64,000 bases of DNA from Streptomyces ardesiacus. GTDB lineage: Bacteria > Actinomycetota > Actinomycetes > Streptomycetales > Streptomycetaceae. This document shows positions 41,984 to 49,954 of this stretch, piece after piece (the stretch's first letter is position 1; each line of letters opens with the position of its first letter). A model generated the notes under the pieces. That model was not told where the DNA came from and did no database searches. It worked only from the letters and a program-made list of their open reading frames with translations. The stretch spans positions 124,001-188,000 of the forward strand of contig NZ_BEWC01000011.1 in assembly GCF_003112575.1 (NCBI RefSeq). The letters run 5' to 3'. Made by a program: the position numbers and the translations under genes.

Positions 41984-42742
41984 TCAGGCCCCCGGCGCCC
42001 CGCCCGGCGGGGTCCGCAGGGCCGGGTGGTCCGCCACCACCGTGCACGAGCCCGGCGCGATCTCCGTGAACCCGGCGTCGCGCACCACCGGCAGACCGCC
42101 GGCGGTGAGGTCCGGCCAGCGGGCCGGGTCCGCGGTCCGCACCGACAGCGGGAAGCCCGCGTCGCGCCACGCCGCCCGCTCGCCGTCCGACAGCTCCCAC
42201 CAGGCGAGCTGCGCGCCGTGACCGGCCTGCGCCATCGCCTTGCCCGCCGACATGTCCAGGCCGGGGTTCAGCCAGAGCACCGGCGCGCAGGGGTCGGCGC
42301 CGGCCGGCGGCTCGGGGTCGTCGAGGTCGGTGCCGGAGACCTGGAGACGGGCCAGGTCCTTGGGCCAGCCGTCCAGCGGGACCGGCGGGAAGACCCGCAC
42401 CTCGGCGCTCTTGCCGGTGACCGTGACGCCGGGCAGCGCCCCGGCCCGGCGCCACTCCGCGCCCCGGGCCCGCCTGACGACCTTGCGGATGCGCGCGTCC
42501 TGCCAGTCCCGCATCGCCCGTGCCCACGCGCCGTCACCGGTCGACCGCGCGTCGGCGAGCATCACCAGGACCGCCCGGGCCGCGGTCTCCAGGGCGTCGG
42601 TACGGGCCGGGGGAGCCGCCCGCTCGATGCGCACGACGAGCGGCAGCACGAACTGCGGCGCGAGGTCGCGGTCGCCGGGCTCGGGCCGGAAGGGGCCGTC
42701 CGGGACGGGAACGGGGGCGGGTGCGGTCGGGTCGTTGCTCAC
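41984..42742 (-). CDS. PTH2-like aminoacyl-tRNA hydrolase domain protein
   Basis: A 252-residue protein whose C-terminal part contains LNPGLDMSAGKAMAQAGHGAQLAW (about 157-180), a good match to the catalytic signature of type 2 peptidyl-tRNA hydrolases (M-S-x-G-K-x-x-A-Q-x-x-H). The N-terminal 130 residues are not recognised. The enzyme would release peptides or amino acids from tRNA. Streptomyces also has a bacterial-type pth elsewhere, so this is an extra, atypical member. The ATG at 42742 begins MSNDPTAP. Confidence 0.78.
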   Translation of the reverse strand: MSNDPTAPAPVPVPDGPFRPEPGDRDLAPQFVLPLVVRIERAAPPARTDALETAARAVLVMLADARSTGDGAWARAMRDWQDARIRKVVRRARGAEWRRAGALPGVTVTGKSAEVRVFPPVPLDGWPKDLARLQVSGTDLDDPEPPAGADPCAPVLWLNPGLDMSAGKAMAQAGHGAQLAWWELSDGERAAWRDAGFPLSVRTADPARWPDLTAGGLPVVRDAGFTEIAPGSCTVVADHPALRTPPGGAPGA

Positions 42743-42808
42743 GCCCTCCAGTCTGCCAAGCCCGCCGCTCGCGGGCGCACGGCCCCATACCGCGCGCGAG
42801 GCGACCGG

Positions 42809-43048
42809 TCAGCCCGTGCAGGCCGTGCGCTGCGCCTCCTGCCACTCGCAGACCGGGCAGAGCGTGATGCCCTTGTACGACTCGGGGTACTCCGTCTGCT
42901 CCCGGCACAGGACGCACTCCGCGTACGGCGGGCCGTCGGCCACGGGCGGGTGGGGCGCCGTGCCGATCAGGGAATATCCGCCGGGGTCGCAGCCGCAGCC
43001 GGAGCCGGAGCCGGAGCCGTCCGGGGCGGGGTCGTGGTCGCTGCTCAT
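42809..43048 (-). CDS. Small Cys-rich (zinc-ribbon-like) protein
   Basis: A 79-residue protein. The N-terminal third is Gly/Ser-rich with CGC at 18-20. The C-terminal part has CVLC (45-48) and CPVC (64-67), a two-knuckle zinc-ribbon pattern. The ATG at 43048 gives the shortest complete frame with coding-like third positions. It lies between the PTH2-like gene and the deacetylase gene, 17 bases behind the latter. Function is unknown; a link to the DUF692 enzyme 0.9 kb away is only a speculation. Confidence 0.75.
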   Translation of the reverse strand: MSSDHDPAPDGSGSGSGCGCDPGGYSLIGTAPHPPVADGPPYAECVLCREQTEYPESYKGITLCPVCEWQEAQRTACTG

Positions 43049-43065
43049 GCCTCCAGCGTAGGACG

Positions 43066-43953
43066 TCAGCCGTGCCCGTCGGCGGCGCCGATCAGCTCGG
43101 AGACCTTGGCGAAGCGGTAGCCCTGGCGGCGCAGTTCGGGCACCACCGCCCGCACCACCTGCTCGGTCACCGGGGCGGCGCTGCGGGTGCAGTGCATGAC
43201 GACGACCGAACCCGGCCGCACCCCGTCGAGGACCTGCCGGGTCACCGCGTCGGCGTCGGTCGCGAAGGCGTCCCCGCTCACCACGTCCCACTGCACGGCG
43301 GTGACCCCGGTGGCCGACAGCTCCTTGCGGACCGCGTCGTCGTAGCAGCCGCCGGGGAAGCGGAAGTAGGGCATCGGGTCCGCTACCCCGGCCTTCTCGA
43401 ACGCGGTGTACGCCCGCTCCAGGTCCGCGCGCATGTCGTCCTTGGAGACCGTCGGCAGGCCGTAGCAGTCCTCGGTGTAGGCGTAGTGGCTGTAGGAGTG
43501 GTTGGCGATCTCGAACTGCGGGTCCCGCCCGATGGAGCGGGCCTCGTCCGGGTACTCCTCGGCCCACCGGCCGGTCATGAAGACCGTGGCGGGCACCTTC
43601 AGCTTCCGCAGCGTCGCGATCAGCGCGGGATTGTCGAACCGTTCCCCCGCCGCCGCCCGCGGCCCCTGGTCGGCGGTCATGTCGGCGTCGAAGGTGAGGG
43701 CGACCAGCTTGCCGTCCTTCGCGGCGTCCGTGCGGGGGCCGTGCTCGAAGACGGGCGTCAGGCCCGCCGGGCCGGGGGCGAGTGTCGGAGGCCCGGAGGG
43801 GGCCGGCTTCGAGGCGGTGGCGGACGGCGAGGACGGTGCGGACGGCGCGGACGGCGCCGGCCGGGGGGCCTGCGGGGTCTCGGCGGTTCCGCAGGCGGTG
43901 AGGGCGGCGCCCAGGACACAGAGCGCGGTGGCGCGTCGTACAAGAGTGATCAC
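43066..43953 (-). CDS. Polysaccharide deacetylase lipoprotein (NodB domain)
   Basis: A 295-residue exported lipoprotein (lipobox LTAC, C21) with a Pro/Ser linker and a NodB homology domain. Catalytic motifs are present: TFDAD (D89, D91), NHSYSH (H152, H156) and RFPGGCYDD. It should remove acetyl groups from peptidoglycan or another surface glycan outside the membrane. The start is the GTG at 43953. The 93 bases between its start and the Rieske gene hold no clear hairpin. Confidence 0.92.
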   Translation of the reverse strand: MITLVRRATALCVLGAALTACGTAETPQAPRPAPSAPSAPSSPSATASKPAPSGPPTLAPGPAGLTPVFEHGPRTDAAKDGKLVALTFDADMTADQGPRAAAGERFDNPALIATLRKLKVPATVFMTGRWAEEYPDEARSIGRDPQFEIANHSYSHYAYTEDCYGLPTVSKDDMRADLERAYTAFEKAGVADPMPYFRFPGGCYDDAVRKELSATGVTAVQWDVVSGDAFATDADAVTRQVLDGVRPGSVVVMHCTRSAAPVTEQVVRAVVPELRRQGYRFAKVSELIGAADGHG

Positions 43954-44046
43954 CGTACGACCGTAGAAGTGGGATGTTCGGTTTGTATGACCGTGCGGGC
44001 CGACCTGCCGCCCCGGTCACCCGCCCGGACCAGAACCCGGCCGCCG

Positions 44047-45567
44047 TCAGATGTCCCGCTGCTCCAGCGGCTTCGTCGCCGGGCCCTCGATCACCTTGCC
44101 GTCCGTGTCGAAGCGGGAGCCGTGACAGGGGCACTCCCAGGCGCGCTCGGCCGCGTTGAAGCCGACCAGGCAGCCCAGGTGGGTGCAGCGCGCCGAGACC
44201 GCGTGCAGCGTGCCCGCCTCGTCCCGGTAGACCGCGAGCCGGTCACCGCCCGCCCGGACCACCGCGCCCTCGCCCGGCGGCAGCGCGTCCACCGGCGGCA
44301 CAGGCCGCAGCCGGTCGCCGACGAAGTGCCGGGCCACCTCCGCCTGCGTCTTGAGCAGCGCCGGCGCCTCGCGCACCGCCGTGCGCAGCCGGCGCGGGTC
44401 GTACAGCCCGCTCCACGCGCACTCCTCGCCGGTGATCTGCGCCGTCAGCAGCCGGCCCGCCATCATGCCGCCGCTCAGTCCCCAGCCGCCGAAGCCGGTG
44501 GCGACGTACGTGTGGTGCGCGCCCGGGTGCATCGGGCCCACCATCGGCACGGTGTCCGTGGGGTCGATGTCCTGAGTGGCCCAGGCGTGGGTGCGCTCCA
44601 CGCCGGGGAAGTGCTCGTCCGCCCAGGCGGCCAGGGTCCCGAAGCGCTCCCGGGTGTCGCCCGTGCCCGGCGTGAAGTGCTCCCCGGTGACCACGAGCAG
44701 GCGGCGGCCGTCGTCCAGGGGCGCGGTGCGCACCGAGCGGGTGTTCTCCTCCGGCGTGATGTACATGCCGTCCACGTCGCGGTCCGCCCCGATGCTCCCG
44801 GCGACCACCAGCTCGCGGCGGGGGGAGAGACGGGCGAAGAGCAGGGCGCGGTCGAAGACCGGGTAGTGGGTGGCGACCACGACGTCCCGGGCGGTGACCG
44901 TCGCCCCCGCCTCCGTCCTCACCCGGCACGGCTCGCCCTCCTCCAGGCCCTGGACGGTGGTGTCCTCGAAGATCCGCCCGCCGTGCGCCTCCAGGTCCGC
45001 GGCGAGCGCCCGCAGGTACTTCAGCGGGTGGAACTGGGCCTGACCGGTCACCCGCACGGCGCCCGCCACCGGGAAGGGCAGCCCGGTCTCCGTCACGAAG
45101 GACGCCGGCAGCCCCGCCTCCTTCGCGGCGGCCGCCTCAGCCCGCACCTCGTCGACGCGGCCCGGATCGCGGACGTACGTGTACGCGTCGCGCGTCTCCC
45201 ACTCGCAGTCGACGCCCAGCTCGGCGACGATCCCGGCGGCGCGCTCGATCGCCTCGGACTGCGAGCGGGCGTACAGCCGGGCGCCCTCGGGACCGCGGGT
45301 GCGGCGCAGCCTGTCGTAGACCAGGGTGTGCTGGACGGTCAGCTTGGCGCTGGTGTACCCGGTGACGCCGGCGGCGACCCGCCCGGCCTCCAGGACCGCC
45401 ACGCTCCGCCCGGCCCGCACCAGTTCCCAGGCCGCGCTGAGCCCCGCGACGCCCGCACCGATCACGGCGACGTCGACGTCGAGATCCTCGCCGAGCGCGG
45501 GACGCGGCGCGCCGCCCGGTGCCGTCTGAAGCCAGTACGAGCCGTTGACCTGCACGTTCTGAGTCAT
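44047..45567 (-). CDS. FAD-dependent oxidoreductase with C-terminal Rieske domain
   Basis: A 506-residue protein that joins a DAO/glycine-oxidase-like flavin domain to a Rieske [2Fe-2S] domain. The FAD fingerprint VAVIGAGVAGLSAAWEL is near residue 30. The Rieske ligands are C461-x-H463 and C479-x-x-H482 at the C-terminus. Proteins of this architecture are common in soil bacteria, with unproven substrates (amines or amino acids are likely). It is cytoplasmic, as no signal is seen. Start ATG 45567. Confidence 0.92.
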   Translation of the reverse strand: MTQNVQVNGSYWLQTAPGGAPRPALGEDLDVDVAVIGAGVAGLSAAWELVRAGRSVAVLEAGRVAAGVTGYTSAKLTVQHTLVYDRLRRTRGPEGARLYARSQSEAIERAAGIVAELGVDCEWETRDAYTYVRDPGRVDEVRAEAAAAKEAGLPASFVTETGLPFPVAGAVRVTGQAQFHPLKYLRALAADLEAHGGRIFEDTTVQGLEEGEPCRVRTEAGATVTARDVVVATHYPVFDRALLFARLSPRRELVVAGSIGADRDVDGMYITPEENTRSVRTAPLDDGRRLLVVTGEHFTPGTGDTRERFGTLAAWADEHFPGVERTHAWATQDIDPTDTVPMVGPMHPGAHHTYVATGFGGWGLSGGMMAGRLLTAQITGEECAWSGLYDPRRLRTAVREAPALLKTQAEVARHFVGDRLRPVPPVDALPPGEGAVVRAGGDRLAVYRDEAGTLHAVSARCTHLGCLVGFNAAERAWECPCHGSRFDTDGKVIEGPATKPLEQRDI

Positions 45568-45633
45568 GCGGCCCGAGTACCCAGGGGTGGGGGCTTCAGT
45601 GGCCGGACGGCGTGCCCCGCCGGTGTCCCGCCG

Positions 45634-47001
45634 TCACCTGCGCCAGGGCCCCGTCACGGCGAAGGTCGTGCCGGGGGTGTAGCAGTTGACGTACATCGTG
45701 TCGCCGTCGGGGGAGAAGGTGACGCCGGCGAACTCGCCCCACTCGGGTTCCTCCTCCGTCCCGATGTTCTGGGCGCCGCGGGCCATGGCGTACACCTCCC
45801 CGCGCCGGGTCACGCCGAAGACGTGCTGCGCGCCGTTGCCGTCCTCGCAGACCATCAGGCCGCCGCTGGGCGCCAGGCAGATGTTGTCCGGGGACTCGCC
45901 CGGCAACTGCACGTCGGTGTCCGGACCGAAGACGATCACCAGGGTGAGCCGGCGCCGCTCGGGGTCGTAGCGCCAGATCTGCCCGTAGTGGTCGGCGGCG
46001 GAGCCCTCGTCGCTGTGGGCGAAGGACGACACGAAGTACACGCTCTGCCCGCCCCAGTAGCAGCCCTCCAGCTTCTGCGCGTGGGTGATGCCGCCCCGGC
46101 CGAAGTCCTGGAAGCGGATCGGCGTCCCGTCGGCCAGCGGGTCGGGCACGTCCACCCACTCGATGCGGTCGAAGGTGGCGCCCGTCTCCTGGATCGAGGA
46201 CAGGTCGGGTACACCGGGCACCCGCATCGCCTGGAGCCGGCCGCCCGCCCGCAGCGAGCCCCGGCCGCCCAGCGGCTTCTCCGGCAGGAACCGGTAGAAG
46301 AGACCGAACGGCCGTTCGAACGCGTCCTCCGTCTCGTAGACGACCCCGCGCCGCGGGTCCACGGCGATCGCCTCGTGCTGGAAGCGCCCCATCGCGGTCA
46401 GCGGCACCGCGCCGGTGCGGTGCGGCTCGACCGGGTCGACCTCGAAGATGAAGCCGTGGTCCTTGGTGTAGCCGTTGGTGCCCGCCCGGTCCTCGGTCTC
46501 CTCGCAGGTCAGCCACGTGTGCCAGGGCGTGGGCCCGCCCGCGCAGTTCACGGCGGTACCGGCGATCGCGACCCGCTCGGACAGGACGTGGTTGCGCGAG
46601 TCCAGCTCCAGCGCCGTACAGCCGCCCTTGCCCTCCGGGTCGTACGTCAGGCCCTTGACGGTGGGCACGGGGACGCGGCCGTTGGCGCGGTTCTCGTGGT
46701 TGCGGACGAGGTGGGTGCGGCCGTGTCTGCCGGGGAAGGCCGACATGCCGTCGTGGTTGGACGGCACCTTTCCCTCGCCGGAGCGCAGTTCGTCGCCCTC
46801 ACGGGACAGCACCCGGTAGCGGAAGCCCTTGGGCAGGTCGAGCAGGCCGTCGGGGTCGGGGACGAGGGGGCCGTAGCCGCTGTGGCCCAGGGACTGGGCG
46901 GCGGCGGTGCCGGCGAAGAGTTCCGAGAGGGCGCCGGTGAAGGCGATGCCTGCGCCGAGGGCTCCGGTACGGGCGAGCACCTCGCGTCGGGTTGCGGACA
47001 T
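45634..47001 (-). CDS. Tat-exported PhoX-like (DUF839) protein
   Basis: A 455-residue secreted protein with a twin-arginine signal (SATRREVLARTGALGAG) and a DUF839/PhoX-like six-bladed propeller. Family signatures include NHENRANG, TWLTCEETEDRAG, GRFQHEAIAVDP, the LEGCYWGGQSVYF stretch and PDNICLAPSGGLMVCED. PhoX enzymes are Ca/Fe-dependent alkaline phosphatases; many DUF839 members are untested. No PHO box was seen upstream. Start ATG 47001. Confidence 0.9.
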   Translation of the reverse strand: MSATRREVLARTGALGAGIAFTGALSELFAGTAAAQSLGHSGYGPLVPDPDGLLDLPKGFRYRVLSREGDELRSGEGKVPSNHDGMSAFPGRHGRTHLVRNHENRANGRVPVPTVKGLTYDPEGKGGCTALELDSRNHVLSERVAIAGTAVNCAGGPTPWHTWLTCEETEDRAGTNGYTKDHGFIFEVDPVEPHRTGAVPLTAMGRFQHEAIAVDPRRGVVYETEDAFERPFGLFYRFLPEKPLGGRGSLRAGGRLQAMRVPGVPDLSSIQETGATFDRIEWVDVPDPLADGTPIRFQDFGRGGITHAQKLEGCYWGGQSVYFVSSFAHSDEGSAADHYGQIWRYDPERRRLTLVIVFGPDTDVQLPGESPDNICLAPSGGLMVCEDGNGAQHVFGVTRRGEVYAMARGAQNIGTEEEPEWGEFAGVTFSPDGDTMYVNCYTPGTTFAVTGPWRR

Positions 47002-47122
47002 GGGGAAACCTTCCTGCTGGCGGACAGGACTGTGACCCCGCTGTGTCTATCACCTGCCAGGAGTCCCGGGAACCACGCGTGTGCCTCGTGTCACGGCCCG
47101 GCCGGGCGGACGCGAAGGCCGC

Positions 47123-47158
47123 CCGGCACTTCCCGCGGGGGCGCGCGGGAAGTGCCGG
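47123..47158 (-). terminator. Hairpin after the SulP gene
   Basis: Perfect 15-bp arms (47123-47137 and 47144-47158) with a 6-base loop lie 14 bases after the SulP stop. It separates the carbonic anhydrase-SulP unit from the PhoX-like gene. Confidence 0.7.
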
Positions 47159-47171
47159 ACGGGGTCTGGCG

Positions 47172-48674
47172 CTACACCCCCGCCTTCGCCGGTTCGGTGA
47201 CCTTCACCGGGTCCGTGCCGGTGGCGCTGTGCCGTTCCGCCCAGTTCTCCAGGGCGGTGCGGCAGGCATGGTCCAGGTGGTGCAGTCCGGACAGGTCCAG
47301 CTCGACCGGGCGGTCCTCGGGCAGCGCCTCCAGGCTCTCCAGCAGCTTCGGCAGCCGCAGGAAGGTGGCGTTGCCCGTCAGGTGGACCTGGACCGGGCCC
47401 GCGCCCTTGTCGACGGTCTCCATCCTGAGGTGCGAGGCTTCCCAGGCGGTCTTGACCACGGACAGGGCCAGACCGATCAGCACGCCCTCGAACATGTTCA
47501 CCGCGACGATCGAGAGCGCCGTGACCACCAGGATCAGCGCCTCGCCCCGGTGCCCGCGCCACAGCGACACGAGCCCGCGGAACGGGATCAGCTTCCAGCC
47601 CGCGTGGACCAGGATGCCCGCCAGCGCGGGCAGCGGGATCAGGGCCAGCGCGGCCGGCAGCAGCGCGGCGAACAGCAGCAGCCACACGCCGTGCAGCACC
47701 CGGGACGCCTTGGTCCGGGCACCGGCGCCGACGTTCGCGGAACTGCGCACGATGACCGCGGTCATCGGCAGCGCGCCGAGCACCCCGCACACCGTGTTGC
47801 CCGCGCCCTGCGCCATCAGCTCCTTGTCGTACTCGGTGCGCGGCCCGTCGTGCAGCCGGTCCACCGCCGCGGCGCTGAACAGGCTCTCGGCCGAGGCGAT
47901 CAGGGTGAACGCCACGATCGTGCCGAGGAAGCCCACGTCCGCCAGCAGGCCGAACGCGTCGGCGCCGGGCGGCTGCACGGAATCCAGCAGGCCGCTGACC
48001 TCGACCGTGGCGACCGGAAGCCCGAACGCCGCCGTGACGGCCGTCGCCAGCACGACCGCGGCCAGCGCGCCCGGCAGGGTCTGTGCCGCCTTGGGCAGCC
48101 GCTTCCAGAGCACCATCACGGCGACGGTGCCCGCGCCCAGGGCGAGCGAGGTGAGCGCCTCCGTGCTGCCGAGCGCGTCCGCGGCGGCCCCGGGCAGCCC
48201 GACGAGCTTGTCGATGCCGGAGGCGGGTGCCTCGAGACCGGCGGCCGAGTAGAGCTGACCGGCGATGAGCACCAGGCCGATGCCGGCCAGCATGCCCTCG
48301 ACGACCGACAGGGAGATCGCCCGGAACCAGCGCCCGAGCTTCAGAGCGCCCATCACGAGCTGGGCGAGCCCGGCGGCCAGCACGATCACGCCGAGCGCGG
48401 GCAGCCCGTACTCGTCGACCGCGCCGAGCACCAGCACGGTCAGACCGGCGGCCGGGCCGGAGACCTGGAGGCTACTGCCCGGCAGGAATCCGGTGACCAG
48501 GCCGCCCACGATGCCGGTGACCAGGCCGAGTTCGGCCGGGACACCGGAGGCAACGGCCACGCCCACGCACAGCGGGAGCGCGACCAGGAACACGACGAGG
48601 GAGGCGGTGAGGTCCCGCCGCCAGTGCGGGAACTTCCGGTTCCGTTCGGCTATCAGGGACATGCCGGCGCTCAC
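47172..48674 (-). CDS. SulP family anion permease with STAS domain
   Basis: A 500-residue transporter with about 11-12 membrane helices. The SulP entrance region (DLTASLVVFLVALPLCVGVAVASG) and the SSLQVSGPAAGL motif are clear. A short C-terminal STAS-like domain (about 405-500, LPEDRPVELDLSGLHHLDH) follows. Because its GTG overlaps the carbonic anhydrase stop by 4 bases, bicarbonate is the most likely substrate. The pair resembles BicA-type or SulP-CA bicarbonate uptake units. Sulfate transport is the alternative. Confidence 0.92.
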   Translation of the reverse strand: MSAGMSLIAERNRKFPHWRRDLTASLVVFLVALPLCVGVAVASGVPAELGLVTGIVGGLVTGFLPGSSLQVSGPAAGLTVLVLGAVDEYGLPALGVIVLAAGLAQLVMGALKLGRWFRAISLSVVEGMLAGIGLVLIAGQLYSAAGLEAPASGIDKLVGLPGAAADALGSTEALTSLALGAGTVAVMVLWKRLPKAAQTLPGALAAVVLATAVTAAFGLPVATVEVSGLLDSVQPPGADAFGLLADVGFLGTIVAFTLIASAESLFSAAAVDRLHDGPRTEYDKELMAQGAGNTVCGVLGALPMTAVIVRSSANVGAGARTKASRVLHGVWLLLFAALLPAALALIPLPALAGILVHAGWKLIPFRGLVSLWRGHRGEALILVVTALSIVAVNMFEGVLIGLALSVVKTAWEASHLRMETVDKGAGPVQVHLTGNATFLRLPKLLESLEALPEDRPVELDLSGLHHLDHACRTALENWAERHSATGTDPVKVTEPAKAGV

Positions 48675-49252
48675 AGGGTCTCGAACGCGTCGGTGTCCGC
48701 GCGGTGTTGCCGCACGAGACCGGTGTGGACCTCGTAGTACCAGCCGTGCATCCGCAGCCGGCCCGCCGCCAGCCGCTTCTCGACGCAGGGGTAGGAGCGC
48801 AGGCGCAGCAGTTGCGCCAGTACGTGGTGCTGCACGGCCTCGGCGACCGTCGGATCGGCGGGATCGCAGGGCTTCGGCTCGTCGGCCGCGTGCGCCAGCC
48901 AGTCGCGCACGGCGGGCACGGCGGTCAGGTCGTCGCCGCGCACCAGGGCGCCGACGGCGCCGCAGTGCGAGTGGCCGCAGACCACGATGTCGCCGACGCC
49001 GAGGACCTGGACGGCGTACTCGATGGTCGCCGCCTCGCCGGAGGGGTGCGCGGAGTCGTGGGGCGGGACGATGTTGCCCGCGGTGCGCAGCTCGAAGAGG
49101 CGGCCGGGCCGGGCGCCCGTGATCAGGGCCGGGACGACCCGGGAGTCGGAGCAGGTGATGAACAGGACTTCGGGCGACTGGCCTTCGGCGTGCCCGGCGA
49201 ACTCCTCAGGGCGCTGTCCGAACATACGGGCGTTGTCGATGAGGGGTTGCAT
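48671..49252 (-). CDS. Beta-type carbonic anhydrase
   Basis: A 193-residue enzyme interconverting CO2 and bicarbonate. The zinc ligands C34, H94 and C97 and the Asp36-Arg38 dyad appear in FITCSDSRVV and VVCGHSHCGAV. The ATG at 49252 has AGGAGG about 12 bases upstream. It is translationally coupled to the SulP transporter, so hydration and transport of inorganic carbon are linked. Confidence 0.94.
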   Translation of the reverse strand: MQPLIDNARMFGQRPEEFAGHAEGQSPEVLFITCSDSRVVPALITGARPGRLFELRTAGNIVPPHDSAHPSGEAATIEYAVQVLGVGDIVVCGHSHCGAVGALVRGDDLTAVPAVRDWLAHAADEPKPCDPADPTVAEAVQHHVLAQLLRLRSYPCVEKRLAAGRLRMHGWYYEVHTGLVRQHRADTDAFETL

Positions 49253-49328
49253 GATGCGGTTTTCCTCCTGGCGCGCGTGGGGGCGCGTCGGACGGGTGGG
49301 ACAGAGGCGGTGACGTGCCGGATGTCCG

Positions 49329-49745
49329 TCAGCAGCGGAAGACCTGGAGGGCCGCGGGGGAGTGGTCCGTAGTGGGTCTGGACCGGTGGTGGACCGCGGC
49401 GCCGGGCGCGAGGGGCTCGCCGGCGGCCGGGGTGTGCCGGTGCGGGAGCGGGCGCCCGGGCGCGGTGTCGGGCTGGGGTGCGGCGGTGGTGCGGTGCCGG
49501 TCGCGGACGCGCGCGGGCCCGTGGGGGTGGCCGGGCCGGCCGGCGTCGTGGCACGTGGCCCGCTCTTCGTGCGCCGCCGGGCCGGAGGGGGTGATTCCGG
49601 GCCGGGCGTTGGCCACGGCATCACTGGTCGTGTGCGCGAATGCGAAGGATGCCGACGGAGCGAAGAGTGAGAGGGCGACCAGGAGCACGACCAGGGGGAC
49701 GGCGAGGAGCGGAAGCCGGGTCCGCGGTGTCGCGCGCGGGAACAT
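49329..49745 (-). CDS. Short secreted His-rich protein
   Basis: A 138-residue protein with a clear signal peptide (MFPRATPRTR, a hydrophobic stretch to about 30, then SASFAFA). The mature part is Pro/Ala-rich with about a dozen His residues and only two Cys (in EERATCHD and at the C-terminus, VFRC). The ATG at 49745 has a strong GGAGGGGGG site. Third positions are strongly G/C along its length, which supports a real gene. No domain is recognised; metal binding is a guess. Its leader carries an 11-bp-spaced repeat array at 49817-49854. Confidence 0.72.
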   Translation of the reverse strand: MFPRATPRTRLPLLAVPLVVLLVALSLFAPSASFAFAHTTSDAVANARPGITPSGPAAHEERATCHDAGRPGHPHGPARVRDRHRTTAAPQPDTAPGRPLPHRHTPAAGEPLAPGAAVHHRSRPTTDHSPAALQVFRC

Positions 49746-49816
49746 GTGGCCCCCCTCCAGGTGGTTCACGCCTCAACTGTGTGGCGGTGCATGGTCGGTG
49801 CACCGTCGCGACTCGA

Positions 49817-49854
49817 TCAACGCATGGTCAAGGGAGAGTCAACGCACGGTCAAG
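49817..49854. promoter_or_regulatory. 11-bp-spaced TTGAC repeat array
   Basis: On the minus strand, TTGAC or TTGAT cores recur about every 11 bases. The plus-strand copies TCAACGCATGGTCAAG (49817-49832) and TCAACGCACGGTCAAG (49839-49854) differ by one base and are 22 bases apart, two helical turns. The arrangement suggests cooperative binding on one DNA face, as with PhoP or other OmpR-family regulators. The core does not match the PHO-box consensus. Confidence 0.5.
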
Positions 49855-49859
49855 AAACA

Positions 49860-49893
49860 CGTTAACCCTGCAAGGGGCTTTGCAGGGTTAACG
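49860..49893 (-). terminator. Terminator after the ZapE-like gene
   Basis: Perfect 14-bp arms (49860-49873 and 49880-49893) around a 6-base loop, followed on the minus strand by a T-rich run (TGTTTCTT). This is a textbook intrinsic terminator 62 bases after the ATPase stop. Confidence 0.82.
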
Positions 49894-49954
49894 AGGCGTT
49901 ACGGGCCGGAGAGAGCCTGAAAATCGCGGGTGGGTTGGCGCGAACGGGCCGTTG

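Noticed and set aside
43072..48252. A 1726-residue plus-strand open frame across five genes
   Set aside because: The five minus-strand genes beneath it have clear domains; this frame has none.
49817..49854. PHO box reading of the 11-bp repeats
   Set aside because: The spacing fits, but the repeated core is TTGAC rather than the GTTCAC-like PhoP consensus.
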